Both the position numbers and the translations under genes were made by a program. Below the pieces are notes generated by a model. That model worked only from the letters and a program-made list of their open reading frames with translations. It did not search any database and was not told where the DNA came from. From Owenia fusiformis (taxonomy: Eukaryota; Annelida; Polychaeta; Sabellida; Oweniidae), in NCBI GenBank assembly GCA_903813345.2, contig CAIIXF020000003.1, positions 19,174,931 through 19,238,930 of the forward strand: a stretch of 64,000 bases of DNA. Direction: 5' to 3'. Each line of letters starts with the position of its first letter. Position 1 is the stretch's first letter. This document shows positions 1-11,978 of this stretch, piece by piece.

Positions 1-25
1 TTTTATAAGACAATTTGATACTTAC

Positions 26-3000
26 ATATAACGTTCTATATCTTGAGCTTCTTGTCGACTTATATCTTTAGCTTGATGCCGCTCTGTCATCACATTTTTT
101 AATTTCTAAAAAAGTTTCAAGAATTTTCAGTGAACAATTTTTTGAAGTAAAATTTAATTCTTCATCTTTAAAATAATCTCTCTTCAATTTTTGTTTTGTT
201 TTCAAATCTCCTACTTTTAAGCTATATATTATTAGAAAGCAATAGGGATTACTTTTGAAAAACAAAACAAGACAAGCCCTATATATCATATTAACCATAT
301 CAAAGCAGAAATGAAAGCGGTAAACCCACCTCTAAATGTCTAGCTATAAATGGATCCTTCGTCACTTCTGTGGCTGATAGTCTTTTATGAGGGTCTTTTT
401 CTAACATTCTACAAGCAAACATCAAAGACTATTTACAGGGAATGTCATTGTAGTCATCAGTATTTATATAGAAAATCTAGTAGTATAGAGAATGAAATTG
501 ACAAGAAATTTAGTAAACCTGTATGTATCTGAATACTTTCTAACCTGGACAGGTCTAAATATAAACACTTTTCTCTGTCCCAATCTTGTTATCTCCCAAT
601 GACTCACATATTAAGAAACCATGAAATGTGAACACTTATTAATCCAAACATTTTTTTCTGTCCAGTGGCATTCAGATCATACAGGCTTTATTGTATTATG
701 CATGGCAAAGAAATTCCACATTGTCAAAGGAAAAGCATGGAACAGGCACAACCTCTGTTGTATTTGAGTATGTAATTATCCAATTTACATCAACGCACAA
801 GTCGTTGTCAGAAATCAATCCTCTCTGCAAACAAAATCACCTTTAATTTTTTTCAACCACAACATTTGAATATAGGACACCATCCCATACTTACAATTTA
901 TATACATTTCCTAGATCTTTAGAATAATTCTCAGGTAGTTCAGGTGGTTTGCCTTCTACTATTTTATACATGACTCCCATCAGACTTTGGCCATCAAATG
1001 CATGACTCAATGCACATAATTCAAAAAGTATACAAGCTATCGACCTAAAAACAGAACAATAAACGCTTTTCATCTAAATGATTCACCATGAGCATTCTGA
1101 AAAAATATTACACTGCACTGTATACTATTACTATAGTTTTAATACAGGTAAACAATCTACCTATTCAACCCTTGAAATGGAGGTACGACAGATAAAGTGA
1201 CAATATTTTCACCATCTAAAATATAAACAAAAACTCCATCACATGGAATTTTTGAAAAAGTCACTTTAAAAACTAACCCCCGCCCCCTTGGTTGATCCTG
1301 TACATACCATACGTCAGACTTTGAATTATATCCCTCGTGTTTAAGCACCTCTGGACTCATGTAGTATGGTGTCCCTGTGAAAGTTGTAGCCAGGTCAGAC
1401 GTTCCCATCAAGATACGAGATATACCAAAGTCTCCAAGCTTTATACGGTTATGTTTTAGGAATATATTTCTGAAAATAATATGTAATTTTAAATTTTACA
1501 CTATTGTTATTCAAAAGAACCTTTTCAATCTAAACATATGGTAATCTGTCTTTCAAAATATAAATAAAACAACATTTTGTTACCCTTTCCTGTAATTTTT
1601 GTGCTAAAATAAGACAGTAGTTTTAATAATATTTCATATTCTCATAATATTCTGATTGAAAAAGGTATCAAAAAGCTGATCTAGTTGAAATTCAGTTTCT
1701 ATGAAACATTTCAAGATTTGATTGACAGGTCTATTTTTACACTTTCCATATTTGGAACAAAATGTACAACAATGTTAAATTTCCAAGGTCAGGCTGATCT
1801 GGCACTCTGTAAGGCAATTTAAAAAAGGAGATTTGACAAAAAATGGGAATGTACTAAAAACCCTTCGACCTACGACCCTTCGACCCTTCGACTTACTGGG
1901 TGTCAATAATTTTTGGAATATATTTTATTGAAAAACCCTTCGACCTCTGATTTCCCAGTCCAGTTTACTAAATGATTACGTATAGTTCCAACTTGAGCTC
2001 CCTGTGCACGCAAATACGCATTTTACCTGGTAATTGTCAAGCAAAAATGTTTCAGTAGAAAAATTTCTAAAAAAGTTCGTCTACACAGCAAAAATACGAA
2101 CGCCGAAAAAAAACGTACGCATTTCGTTCGGACTTTTCACACGAATTACGTATATGTCACGCATTGCGTTCGAAATTTTTCGTGTTTATTTTCCTTGTAC
2201 CCTTGCATGCTTTGGATTTTGTAGGATGCAGAACAAAGAATCTACTTATTTAGTTGGCATTAGATTCTTAACTGTTTAAACTATATAAAAAATTTGACCT
2301 CCTGAAAATATGCACGATGCGCCACTGTTACAATGTGATGGGAAAAGCACAAATATTTTTACTGAGGTAAGAAACGTTCACATTCGAATGTGCTCGAATA
2401 CATTAAACCTGCACATCGCTCCAAAACGCAATATGTTGACATATATTGTTTTTACATTTTCAAGCTCTAATATAAAGTTTATATTCTAAAAAAAAAATAT
2501 CTGCGTAATGTCAAAGAACAATCATTTAGTTAAAAAAAATAAAAAAGGCGAAAGCGGGATTCGAACCCGGGCCTCCCGCGTGCTAAGCGAGCATTCTACC
2601 GCTAGACCACCGTGATATTATGAATGGTGGAAGTAATTAAACGCTACTTATTTTGGTGTCACTCCTGTAAATCATTGAAAAATATTGAAAAAAATCACAA
2701 AATTCAAGTTCTGGGGTACATATCGCCATTTTCTAACGAACTAGCCCATACAATGACTACAGTTGGGGACATAAATAAATGACAGGTGGATTTGCTGAAG
2801 TGAGGATTTCCCATGTTAAAAATAAGAGAATTTACAAGAGGCCATAAATCAGTGGATGAGATTAAACAAAATGTAAGATATACAAATTTTAAGGGATACG
2901 TATCTAGACAATATTTGAAATTATGGGCTTTCAGACCACCATAATTAGGAAATGGTGATCGAAAATCGACCTGTCATTTATTTTTCTCCCCAACTGTATA

Positions 3001-6000
3001 TTTCTGCGTTCCCCTATACATAACCTTCATCTTGACACTATATTTAACATAGGGTTTGCGTCTCGATTTTTATATATCACTACGCCAACATAGGGACTCA
3101 TTTTCAGGTAAAATCCCTGCTTCACCGATGAAAATTAACGAATAAAGTAGTTCCAGTTTACGGGACTATATTCTTGCGATTTTTTTCTTAAATTGGCACA
3201 TTTAGAAAGTACTTGGCCTCAGCTTTACATACATACCTCAAATGGCCACATTGCATACACTTAAACCTAATACACACCATTGAAGTTGGCATGGTTTCGT
3301 ATTTAAAGTATTAAAAAACACTGTCCTACCCGGAAGTGCTATTTACCGGAGTGACACCTTTTGAATGCTATGATTCGGAAGTGACGTCACGTTCTTCATT
3401 TAGAAACCTTTCCAAAATCATATCGCCGGCTCCGATCGAAGTCCAGCTTTAAATATCTTTAACTCTCTTGGTACAGATTCTTAAGTTCTATACACAAAGT
3501 AATATTTCCAGCAACTTCATATGGACTGAGAAATATCTAGAAGGTCGAATGGTTTTTATAAAAATATATTTCAAAAATTCTTGACACGCTGTAAGTCGTA
3601 GGTTGCAGGGTCGAAGGGTCGAAGGGTTTTTAGTACATTCCTATTTTGACGCAAATTGCTTATCTTCTCTCATGTTTTATTTCATTTTCCAATGTTTTCT
3701 GACATTGTTTCGCTTTAAAACTGTTTTAGCTAGTCGAAATGAACCATTAATCTAAAAAAAGTTTCTTTTCATTTCACCGTTACTAGAAGTTCCCGGATGT
3801 ACCAGCATAGGCTTACTCTTATTAATTTGTTCTGTTCGGTATTATAGTGCATTAGCGTTCGGTATTTCAATGCACTTTTCTCGAACTTTTTCTCAATGTA
3901 CATCGCGCTGTGCATCGATGTTTACTACTGAAAATTGCCAATGCATCGATGTACGATTATAGCACATCGCGACAACACGTCCGATTCTGAAGTTCTATAA
4001 ACATAGTAATATTTCCAGCAACTTCATATGGACTGAAAAATTGAAGGTCACAGGGTTTTTATAAAAATATATTCCAAAAATTCTTGACACCCTGTAAGTC
4101 GTAGGTCGTAGGGTCGAAGGGTCGAAGGGTTTTTAGTACATTCCCAAAAAATGATCAAATGTACCCTTGATTTTCTCAGTCAAAACACATTTTTGAAAAA
4201 ATGTACCTTTCAAAAGATTCTTAAATTTCTGATTTCAGATTCTATGAGAAGTTTTGTTGATCAATTGCACATATTTAAAATGAGATTTTAGAAGCATTTC
4301 AGTGAACAATTTTGTAAAAGAATTTGATCTCTGGGAAAGATTAGATCCATTTGTTAATTTTTTACTGGTTTAGTGACTGTGTTTTCAAATGTTTATCATT
4401 GTGCATTCTGATTATTAATGGACACATTTTCATTTTTCATTTAATTTTTTAAAATTGTTTTTTCTACGAGTGCATTAAAGCCTTGTTTGTAGGAAGTTTC
4501 TAAAAAGTATACATCATTATGTCAAAGCTGCACAAAACCCAATTGAAAACCACAATTCTTTATTCACAATACAGATAATGTATAGATTCTCTGTTACTAC
4601 AATTACAGGAGTGACCATCCCTTATATTAAAGTGGTAGCAAAGAATAGAAATCAATTCATTGTTTTTACCAAATTTGCTTGTTGTTTTGAGAGATTTTGC
4701 TTTCATTGTAATAATCATAACTTAAATAGTTTTGCCTTTTAATCTGAAATTCTTATTAAACATATCAGGGAGAGTTTAATGTTGGAAGCAATCTCTTCAA
4801 ATACTAAGCCAATGCTCCCTTACATTACAATCCATTATTTTATCATCCAAAAATGGAAATTGAGATATCTGACCAAATATGAAAGTTATCGAACTTAAGG
4901 ATTGGAAAGGGGTATGCACTTTTTAAAAAGTATTGCCAAACAAGCTTTAAAAGTAAATGTTAATCGCGAAATAAAATTAGAACTATTGGACGTTTTAAAA
5001 TAGACATGAAATGTGACCCAAGGATATTGTAAAACTGTGATTGTTGCACCTTTAAGAAATAAATGATGTTGACCCATTATTCATCAAAGTTAGAATCACT
5101 TTGTCACAAGCATTTTAATCGACCATAATTAATAATTCTGACATGCATTCAAAACAGTATGTGTTTTAATCCATTTCTTACCTTGTCTTCAAGTCCCTAT
5201 GTAGCACACGTTTACTGTGCATGAACTGTACTGCAATGACAAGCTGTATGAACCATTCTATCACAAGGCTCTCTTTAAACTTCTTGCCTTGTTTTTGATA
5301 TTTTGTTATCTGGTCTCCTAAGTCACCACCCTGGAAAGTTGAAGAAAACTCAATCAAAAGCCATTCATTTCTATTCTATTTTATGTTCATTTTTGGTCAT
5401 TTTAACTACAGAGTGACCCCAGAAATGTAACCCTTTAATTTTGGATTAAGTTTCTAAATGTTGGTGAAATACTCTTGAATTTTCATGGTTCGGGCAATGA
5501 GAGAAAAAGGAGAATAGCCTAAGAATCATAAACCTTCACCATTACCTCACAATCTTTATTTAGCTCATGACAACAGTTGGATGAAGATACATTAAAGCAA
5601 AAGATGGATGGGGCAGGAAGAGTGAAAGGAGAAAGACCAACAGAGCATGAGACTTTAGCATACCTCATAGTATTCAGTTACAGTAGAGAAGAACTCTACA
5701 TCTGGGAATCATTCTTTTTTAGTTCAGATTGTTTAGTTCACAAGGCCTGTTGGATACAAAAATTGGATGGGGTAAGGGGTTGTCTTAGGGATATAAGTTG
5801 TCTTGGGGATGAGTTGTCCTGGGATGAGTTGTCTTGGGATGAGTTGTATAAAACCCTAGACAAGGAGATCGAGGGTAAAAAGAGAAACTTCTAACATACC
5901 TCACAATACTCAGTTACAATACAGAAGAACTCTCCATCCAGGAAACTATCATGGAACTTCACGATTCCAGGATGATCCAACTTGGACAGAAGCTTGGCCT

Positions 6001-9000
6001 CATGCATTGCATCAACAGTTTCATCGGGTTGAAGGTCACCCACTGAAATCTCCTTGAGAACTTTCCTGGAAATAAATGATATAGTTTTGAACAATATACA
6101 TATAATCATAAACTATATTTTGCTTTATATTATTATCACATCAACAGCTTCATCTGCTTGAAGGTCACCTACTGAAATCTCCTTGAGGACTTTCCTGGAA
6201 ATAAATACAATGTGCTTATATAACACAATCTGGGAAAAATTACTCAAATTAATATGTCCTGTTTCATTCAGAGAGTGTTATCTAATATGTTTCTAGTTCT
6301 AATACTGAAGTACCAAGGAATGGGCAGTTTCGGGCAACTATCAATCCCATGAAAACAGATACCATAATCCAATTTCAAAAGAAACAAAGGGTTACAATGA
6401 TAAAACATGGAGCCTACATCCTTTAATGCAATGAACATGTCAGGGTTCACGAATCACAACTCAGGTCAAAACATGAATGTCTCACTAAAACATACAGATG
6501 TATTGGCATTCAGTCCATTGCCTAATAGGGCTCATGACTTAAGGTCAGAACATGAATGTCTCACTAAAACATATTTGGCATTCAGTCCATTGCCTAATAG
6601 GGCTCATGACTTAAGGTCAGAACATGAATGTCTCACTAAAACATATTTGGCATTCAGTCCATTGCCTAATAGGGCTCATGACTTAAGGTCAGAACATGAA
6701 TGTCTCACTAAAACATATTTGACATTCAGTCCATTGCAAAAAAGGCAACTCATTTTTCCAAGTTCATTGTCAACATTGAAAAGTGTTTACCATTGGCAGT
6801 CCTACAGTTATTAGTTTCGCACCCTTGTACATGTACTGAATGAGCGAATTAGTTGTGGCAATATGAAAAAGTTTATTTGCCATAAGCAGGGAGCACATCA
6901 AAAGTTCAATGTAGCACAAAAATCTTTATTATCAGTAAAAGTCCAGACACCCCCCCTCCCCCTTTTAACTATATATGGAAATTGAAAAATGAAAAAGTTG
7001 CCAGTGTGCACCCTTACTATTTTTCATTCAACAACTTGAGCACAGATTTTTTCTATGTGAATTTAGTGTTGAATCATGATAATGTTGTTGCAGTTTAAGT
7101 CATAAATATATACTGTATGCGCAATATTCTGGCTGAATGCTGAAAATCACTTTTTACGGGCTAGTCATTATTTTACAGGTCAAGAATACATTTAATATTG
7201 ACAAAATAAATTGACATTATGCGGTATAAGTTTACACTCAACTGAAACCAAATAGCACCAAATAAAGCAATGAATAGAACATATCAACATTGATATAATC
7301 ATTTGTATTGTCAAGATTTATTCAAATATTGTACTTGGTATACAAATAGATCTGTTAATCTAACATTGGGGAAGTGATTTCTTTGGAGTTCTAATACACA
7401 TGTTACAATTTTTCTATGGCTTTATTGTAAAATAGTGTCTATAAAAGGAACACACAGTTTATATCATATTTACATTATTTGATGTTATGAACTGTGGGCT
7501 TATCAGAATTTGGACTTAAAACTAGTAAATCATTTGACAAAATATCATCTTTATGCCCATACTCGCTTTTTCTAGAGGGAAGTGCTCCATTTCTCTTCCT
7601 CAAGAAAATCTGGTCCCTTCTGTGATAATGTTACGGCTTGATTTATAAAATTTAAACCCAAAAATTGAGGGCCCAGGAAGCACCCATTTTGTACAGATCT
7701 GATTACACATTCCAGTATAAAATCGTATTACTACAATTTATTTGGGGAGGTATTCAATTTCACCATTCACCTACATCTTAGAAACCTAATAGACTGTTTT
7801 TAATTAATTCTGGATAGCCCAATAATCTGTAATCATATGCTTATATTGAAATTATCCCCAATGCATGGGTCTTAATTAATGGTCAATTAAAGAATGATTT
7901 CTCAACTTATCCTAGTATATGGTAGATTGGATACTCATTGATTATTCCTTAATCAAACAGCTCTTTGTGGCAAAATAGATATTCATTACAGATAACTCTG
8001 CCAGAAGTTTGGCCTTGTATGGGAATTGCTCCTTTTACTTGTAGTATATTCAAAAATATTTAACACAGAAAATTGTGATATGAATTCCTTTAACATTTTT
8101 CATCATATTCTTGTCATATTTGACTTTTATTGTTAAAGATGCGATATTTTGAAAATAAAAAGTTTTTTTAATTACTTTATTTGACAAAAAACAATATTTA
8201 CATACCTGAAATGCAGTGATTAATATAAGACGAATAAATAAAGTATTAAATAAGAAATTCATAAACACTGAAAATGTCTTCATTTCTATTATTTGCAATA
8301 ACGATAATCCTTAAATTTAATTTATTTAACACCAAAAATTACATCTTTTACTTGAATATTACTGTTTACTTGCCCAAAAGGCTCTTAAATGTGTACAATT
8401 TAGAAAAGTAGCATGCAGCATTATCTATGTTATTACAAAAGTCACAAATTTCTGACTCTTATTTAATAGTTCTAAAAATAATTAATTTTAAAATGTTAAT
8501 CTTATAAAAAGCTTACACTGTATTTCCCCAAAAAGAGACAAATGTAAGAATAAGTGCTGCAAGTGGCATCAAATTTCAATACCGGTATCAAGCACGCCCG
8601 ATTTCATACTGATCGGAAGTGCCGCAAAAAAGTTTTAAAAAAATCAAAAATGTGATTCCTTATGTTGAAATTTGAAATCCCAATGAATTATTCTTTACCT
8701 TTTATTGTAATTCTGACACTCCGCATATCATACTAAAAGAGTGTCTGAATGAGAAAAGTATAAGTTTAAGCAATTAGAAAACTACATTTAATCTAGCGAT
8801 GCTTACATTTTGGCCCTCCATTTTGAAGAGCATTTGAAGAGCAATGAACCCAGCACTTCTGGGTAGAAAATTTGAAATTTTGTTGCCAATTGATGTGATT
8901 TTACAAAAGAACAATGCAAAAACAGAGCGCAGCTATAGTACATTGAGGGAAAGGTAAGATAGCATCTTAACGTGCTATTGTCTTTACATGACATCCAGCA

Positions 9001-9595
9001 TCTGATTTCAATACCGGCACTGAAGCCCAGTGCTACTTTCACGCTACTTCCAGTAATACTTTGATGCACAAGTAGGAATTAATGTGTTTGTGGACCAGGA
9101 GGCCGTTTTTCGAAAATTATCGTAATTGATGAATCTTTAATAGCGAATCATGGATTCGTTTCTATGGACACCGCATCGTTAATGGAATAACGAGACCCCA
9201 TTCGTACTCGTAAAATCAATCATGGATAACGAATAAATGGTTAAAAATCATGACTTCATCGCGAATCGTTAACTTTCGAGAAAAGGAAAAATAGTTATTA
9301 ACAATTTTATTAACGATTCGTTAATAATGAAACTTTTGAGAGATGGCCTCCTGTATCGTGCGAGTATTAGTCAGGTGAACGGGAGCATTTGTTTGTCAAC
9401 TTTTACTTACAATTCATTTTCACATTTCCTATCTTTTACGAGCCATGCTGTTCCGAAGTTGCCACTGCCAAGCTTTTTAACAAACTCATAGCGATTTGCT
9501 GCAACACGAGGACCTTCCGAATCTTTGCCATTCTTTCCACCTCCGCTTCGAGGCATTTTCTTAGGTAGAGGCATTTTAGATGTTTAATGGAGACT
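26..9595 (-). CDS. NEK11: NEK11-like serine/threonine kinase (5' part of gene, 3' end beyond window)
   Basis: NIMA-related kinase of the cell-cycle and DNA-damage response type. Coding exons, in transcript order: 9574-9411 (start ATG at 9574; exon reaches 9595 with 5'UTR), 6065-5900, 5330-5182, 1469-1308, 1044-895, 408-330 and 105-26. All have AG/GT borders and phases that join without a break, giving about 316 residues before the window ends. Visible kinase features are the glycine loop GSGNFGTAW (about residue 37), LKVLKEIS with the catalytic Lys near 59, HRDLK near 154, DFG at 173 and GTPYYMSPE in the activation segment. KEISVGDLQ, LLSKLDHPGIVKFH and DLATTFTGTPYYMSPE match NEK11 better than other NEKs as I know the family. 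After the kinase domain the last two exons begin a charged helical tail. Exon borders come from reading splice motifs, so individual ends may be off by a base. Confidence 0.88.
533..697. mobile_element. Degenerate Tigger-like MITE in NEK11 intron
   Basis: Shares gactcacatattaagaaacc, gaaatgtgaacactt and the terminal catacaggctttattgtat with the cleaner copy at 54275-54457. Confidence 0.55.
2547..2616 (-). tRNA. tRNA-Ala(AGC)-like sequence, probable pseudogene
   Basis: A-box-like tggtctagcgg, B-box ggttcgaatcc, an anticodon arm CTCGC-TTAGCAC-GCGGG with AGC in the loop, a T-arm, and a TTTTTT pol III terminator directly after. The 5' acceptor strand (atcacgg) does not pair with the 3' strand (tttcgcc), so a functional tRNA is doubtful. 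Confidence 0.5.
2757..2999. mobile_element. Nested inverted-repeat MITE
   Basis: tacagttggggacataaata ... tgacaggt on the left is repeated inverted as cgacctgtcatttatttttc ... ccaactgta on the right. About 240 bp, inside the larger 1846-4144 element. Confidence 0.55.
5771..5850. repeat. Short GATGAGTTGTC tandem repeat
   Basis: Four to five copies of gggatgagttgtcttg in NEK11 intron 2. The same core in reverse complement (caactcatccctgg) builds the larger array at 34018-34410. Confidence 0.7.
6141..6203 (-). pseudogene. Partial duplicate of NEK11 exon 2 with its acceptor
   Basis: 129 bp upstream (minus strand) of the real exon-2 acceptor lies a second tatttccag followed by about 54 bp of exon-2-like sequence, reading KVLKEISVGDLQADEAVD, then a stop. 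It lacks the 3' part and donor, so it is not usable as a full exon. Confidence 0.85.
6471..6740. repeat. 72-bp tandem repeat in NEK11 intron 1
   Basis: Nearly four copies of a 72-bp unit containing cattgcctaatagggctcat and gaatgtctcactaaaacat. The inner copies are almost identical, implying recent expansion. It leaves an open frame because 72 is a multiple of three; I do not treat that as coding. Confidence 0.9.
6741..9095. other. NEK11 intron 1, right part
   Basis: AT-rich sequence without recognisable exons, tRNAs or clear elements. A weak pair of similar segments around 8575 and 9000 (tttcaataccgg) is too short to call. Confidence 0.5.
9096..9353. mobile_element. CAGGAGGCC-terminal MITE
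   Basis: 258 bp beginning caggaggcc and ending ggcctcctg. The interior is rich in inverted taacgat/atcgtta and gaatc/gattc motifs, consistent with a foldback element. It lies 58 bases downstream of the NEK11 exon 1 donor. Confidence 0.65.
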
Positions 9596-9816
9596 CTGTA
9601 AAAAACAAATAAGGTCTTGTAGAGCTTATCAATCTAGATCAACATGTTGATGAAGATGCATGAGATTCATCCAGTTGGAAAGTGCAGGACTTGAAAAAAT
9701 CATTTTTGAAAAAAGTTAAGAAAAAATTGACTTTTTAAACGGATAATTTCAGGTTAAGTAAAGCTCAAAATTTGCATAAAATGATGCATAAGTAGTCTTA
9801 GATACTTCGTACATAC

Positions 9817-9997
9817 CTTCATTACATGCATAAGGGGATATTTGACGAGAAAGTGCAATAAATTACACTTGAAGTGGAGTTGTAAATGTTCGTAAAAGTA
9901 TCACTTTGCTATAGCTACGGACGCATGCGCAACTTAACTTCCTGTTTAGGGTTACAACTTCCGGGTGTAAACTCAAGAAAAGTGGTGATTTGTTCTC
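9817..9997. promoter_or_regulatory. Bidirectional NEK11/SUMF1 promoter with non-coding first exons
   Basis: Head-to-head arrangement. An NRF1-like core cgcatgcgc lies at 9922-9930, and ETS/GABP-type motifs acttcctg (9937-9944) and acttccgg (9957-9964) follow. On the minus strand a donor AAG|GTATGT ends a possible untranslated exon at 9817, and its acceptor (tttttacag) is at 9596-9597, 21 bases before the NEK11 ATG. On the plus strand a donor CTC|GTAAGT at 9998 pairs with the acceptor tgtattacag ending at 10432, just before the SUMF1 ATG. Motifs and splice signals are seen directly; their use as a shared promoter is inferred from the layout. Confidence 0.6.
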
Positions 9998-10445
9998 GTA
10001 AGTATTTACCGTTTATAGCGTAAGTATGCATTGTCAGACTTGTCAACTACATTTACTGTATTGACAGATATCCATGGAACATTTTGGCAATTTGATTTAG
10101 ATTAAGGTGCACTGAAAAATTGAAAAATTTTCAATTAAAATTGACTGATTTATTTTCAAAAATTATTTGAAAAATACATTGTCCTTCATGTACATGTTAC
10201 ATTGCATGTCAATTTTTTCAACCAATTTTTAATTTTTTTTCGTAGAAAAGATTATCTGCCTTTTTGGAATAATTGATTACATGCATCAAGCATCTCTTAA
10301 TAGTCTTGATATTCCACCCTGAACCCCAAAATGATGATGATTTACCAGATCAACAATGTCACCATGTTTTCTCTACTGCCGTGCTGGTTACATTTTTCAT
10401 GCATCCTATTGATGACTAACTATGTATTACAGTGTTGTTGTCAAG

Positions 10446-11621
10446 ATGGAACTTTTCAAACGAGGACGCATCACATATATATTCCTAATCAGTATTACCA
10501 TATTGAATGGTGGGACATGGGCCCAAGACGCAGCAGACAATAAGGATACAATTGTAAACAATGAGGATGAACCATTGTGTGATAAAGATAAGACTGAGAC
10601 ATCAGATTGTGGTTGTGGAGGAGGCGCTACCAACCGTAAAACTACAACAGATGATACAGAAACCTCCACAATCAATAAGGAATCAAATGTTAAAAGTGCA
10701 ACTTCAAAGTATACATCTGCTGCAAATGTTGAAAGCAAGTACACAAGGACAAATAACATGGTGTTTATAGATGGAGGAACATTCCAAATGGGCACTAACA
10801 GTCCTTTAATTATGGCTGATGGAGAAGGGCCTGAACGAGAAACCAGAGTGAATGACTTTTATCTGGATGTCCATGAGGTATCAAATGCCGAATTTGAGCT
10901 ATTTGTTGACGCTACAAATCATGTGACTGAAACGGAAACATTTGGTGATTCATTTGTATTTGAGGGGATCATAAGTGAGGAAATTAAAAAAGATATTACG
11001 CAAGCTGTTGCTGCTGCCCCCTGGTGGCTGCCTGTGAAAAAAGCAGATTGGCGCCATCCAGAGGGACCTGATACATCGCTAGAGGGCCGTATGACTCACC
11101 CTGTACTGCATGTATCCTGGAACGATGCTGTGGCATATTGCAAATGGGCAGGCAAACGCCTCCCTACTGAAGCTGAGTGGGAGTATGCATGTAAGGGTGG
11201 TCTAAAGAATCGACTCTTTCCATGGGGAAATAAAGATGTCCCTAAAAACACACATAAAATGAACATATGGCAAGGTGATTTTCCTAATACAAACACAGCC
11301 GAAGATGGCTATGAGAAAACTTGCCCTGTTGATGAATTTGAACCACAAAATAAATATGGTCTCAAGAATATGGTGGGGAATGCATGGGAATGGACATCAG
11401 ATTTCTGGACTCCAGACCACTCAAACTCTGCGCAGGATAACCCTAAGGGCCCCGAGACAGGGACTGATAAAGTTAAAAAAGGAGGTTCTTATATGTGCCA
11501 TGAGTCATATTGTTATAGATACAGGTGCTCAGCTAGATCTCAGAATACGCCTGATAGTTCATCCAGTAACCTTGGCTTCAGATGTGCAGCAGACAAACTA
11601 CCGGAATATCTGCAGCATTAA
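10446..11621 (+). CDS. SUMF1: Formylglycine-generating enzyme (sulfatase-modifying factor 1), coding region uninterrupted
   Basis: Oxidises the active-site cysteine of sulfatases to formylglycine in the endoplasmic reticulum. 391 residues from the ATG at 10446; a longer frame opens at 10422, but the acceptor ending at 10432 makes 10446 the better start. An N-terminal hydrophobic stretch (about residues 8-20, before GGTWAQ) fits a signal peptide. A low-complexity linker with a CGCGGG cluster follows, then the FGE-sulfatase domain from about residue 100. The catalytic pair is present as CHESYC (Cys351 and Cys356), equivalent to human Cys336/Cys341, in the context [24 protein letters not shown] and NLGFRCA are also conserved. 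Length is close to human (374). The human gene is split into many exons, whereas here the coding sequence is continuous. Polyadenylation-type AATAAA motifs lie at 11694 and 11716. Confidence 0.95.
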   Translation: MELFKRGRITYIFLISITILNGGTWAQDAADNKDTIVNNEDEPLCDKDKTETSDCGCGGGATNRKTTTDDTETSTINKESNVKSATSKYTSAANVESKYTRTNNMVFIDGGTFQMGTNSPLIMADGEGPERETRVNDFYLDVHEVSNAEFELFVDATNHVTETETFGDSFVFEGIISEEIKKDITQAVAAAPWWLPVKKADWRHPEGPDTSLEGRMTHPVLHVSWNDAVAYCKWAGKRLPTEAEWEYACKGGLKNRLFPWGNKDVPKNTHKMNIWQGDFPNTNTAEDGYEKTCPVDEFEPQNKYGLKNMVGNAWEWTSDFWTPDHSNSAQDNPKGPETGTDKVKKGGSYMCHESYCYRYRCSARSQNTPDSSSSNLGFRCAADKLPEYLQH

Positions 11622-11811
11622 GATATTATCCAATCATGACAAAGATATTTAAAACAGCGAAAATAATATTATTCATATCTCCATTTTCGTAAAAATAAAC
11701 AAGGGCACATAATGCAATAAAATATTGTAAAACATGTTTAATTCATTATAAGTTTATAATTTTCAAGAATATTGATTTATATCTTTATTTTGCTTCATGA
11801 TGAATTGACTT

Positions 11812-11978
11812 CAGTAAAACCTATATATCTGAACATTTCTCTCATCGGAATCTCTGTGAACATTTTTCAGTCCCATTTCTTAATCTGCTTAACTTTTATG
11901 TTCAGAATACATGTACACCTGCAAATCTGAACACTTTTGGCCAGTTCCAATGACATTCTGATCAGACAGGTTTTACTG
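11812..11978. mobile_element. Tigger/pogo-like MITE
   Basis: About 167 bp bounded by inverted CAGTAAAACCT...AGGTTTTACTG termini, with internal tctgaacat/ttcagaat motifs also found in copies at 54275-54457, about 533-697 and the larger 47865-49231 element. The right end is followed by TA; on the left the flank is ttcag, so the TA duplication is not clean. Confidence 0.65.

Larger units (their letters stand above)
1846..4144. mobile_element. 2.3 kb inverted-repeat element with 9-bp flanking duplication
   Basis: Both ends start GGAATGTACTAAAAACCC, and the inverted match runs for about 80 bp, including short tandem cgacccttcga units. Each end is flanked by the 9-bp direct repeat CAAAAAATG (1837-1845 and 4145-4153). 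The right terminal block of about 160 bp is duplicated internally (about 3480-3642 and 3990-4144). No transposase. Long terminal repeats plus 9-bp duplication suggest a Mutator-like (or Merlin-like) non-autonomous element. It contains a tRNA-like sequence and a smaller nested inverted repeat (2757-2999). Confidence 0.75.
1470..5181. other. NEK11 intron 3 content
   Basis: Mostly occupied by the inverted-repeat element at 1846-4144. The rest (4154-5181) is AT-rich and I see nothing in it. Confidence 0.6.

Noticed and set aside
6407-6814. 135-codon frame at the 72-bp repeat
   Set aside because: Produced by a repeat length divisible by three in an intron; no flanking gene signals.
10427-10795. 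122-codon minus-strand frame over SUMF1
   Set aside because: Antisense shadow of the SUMF1 coding region.
10446-11621. Bacterial contamination or recent bacterial transfer as the reason for intron-free SUMF1
   Set aside because: The protein has the animal-type signal peptide and the CHESYC active site in a metazoan-like context, AT-rich local composition matches neighbours, and a 5'UTR intron is predicted.
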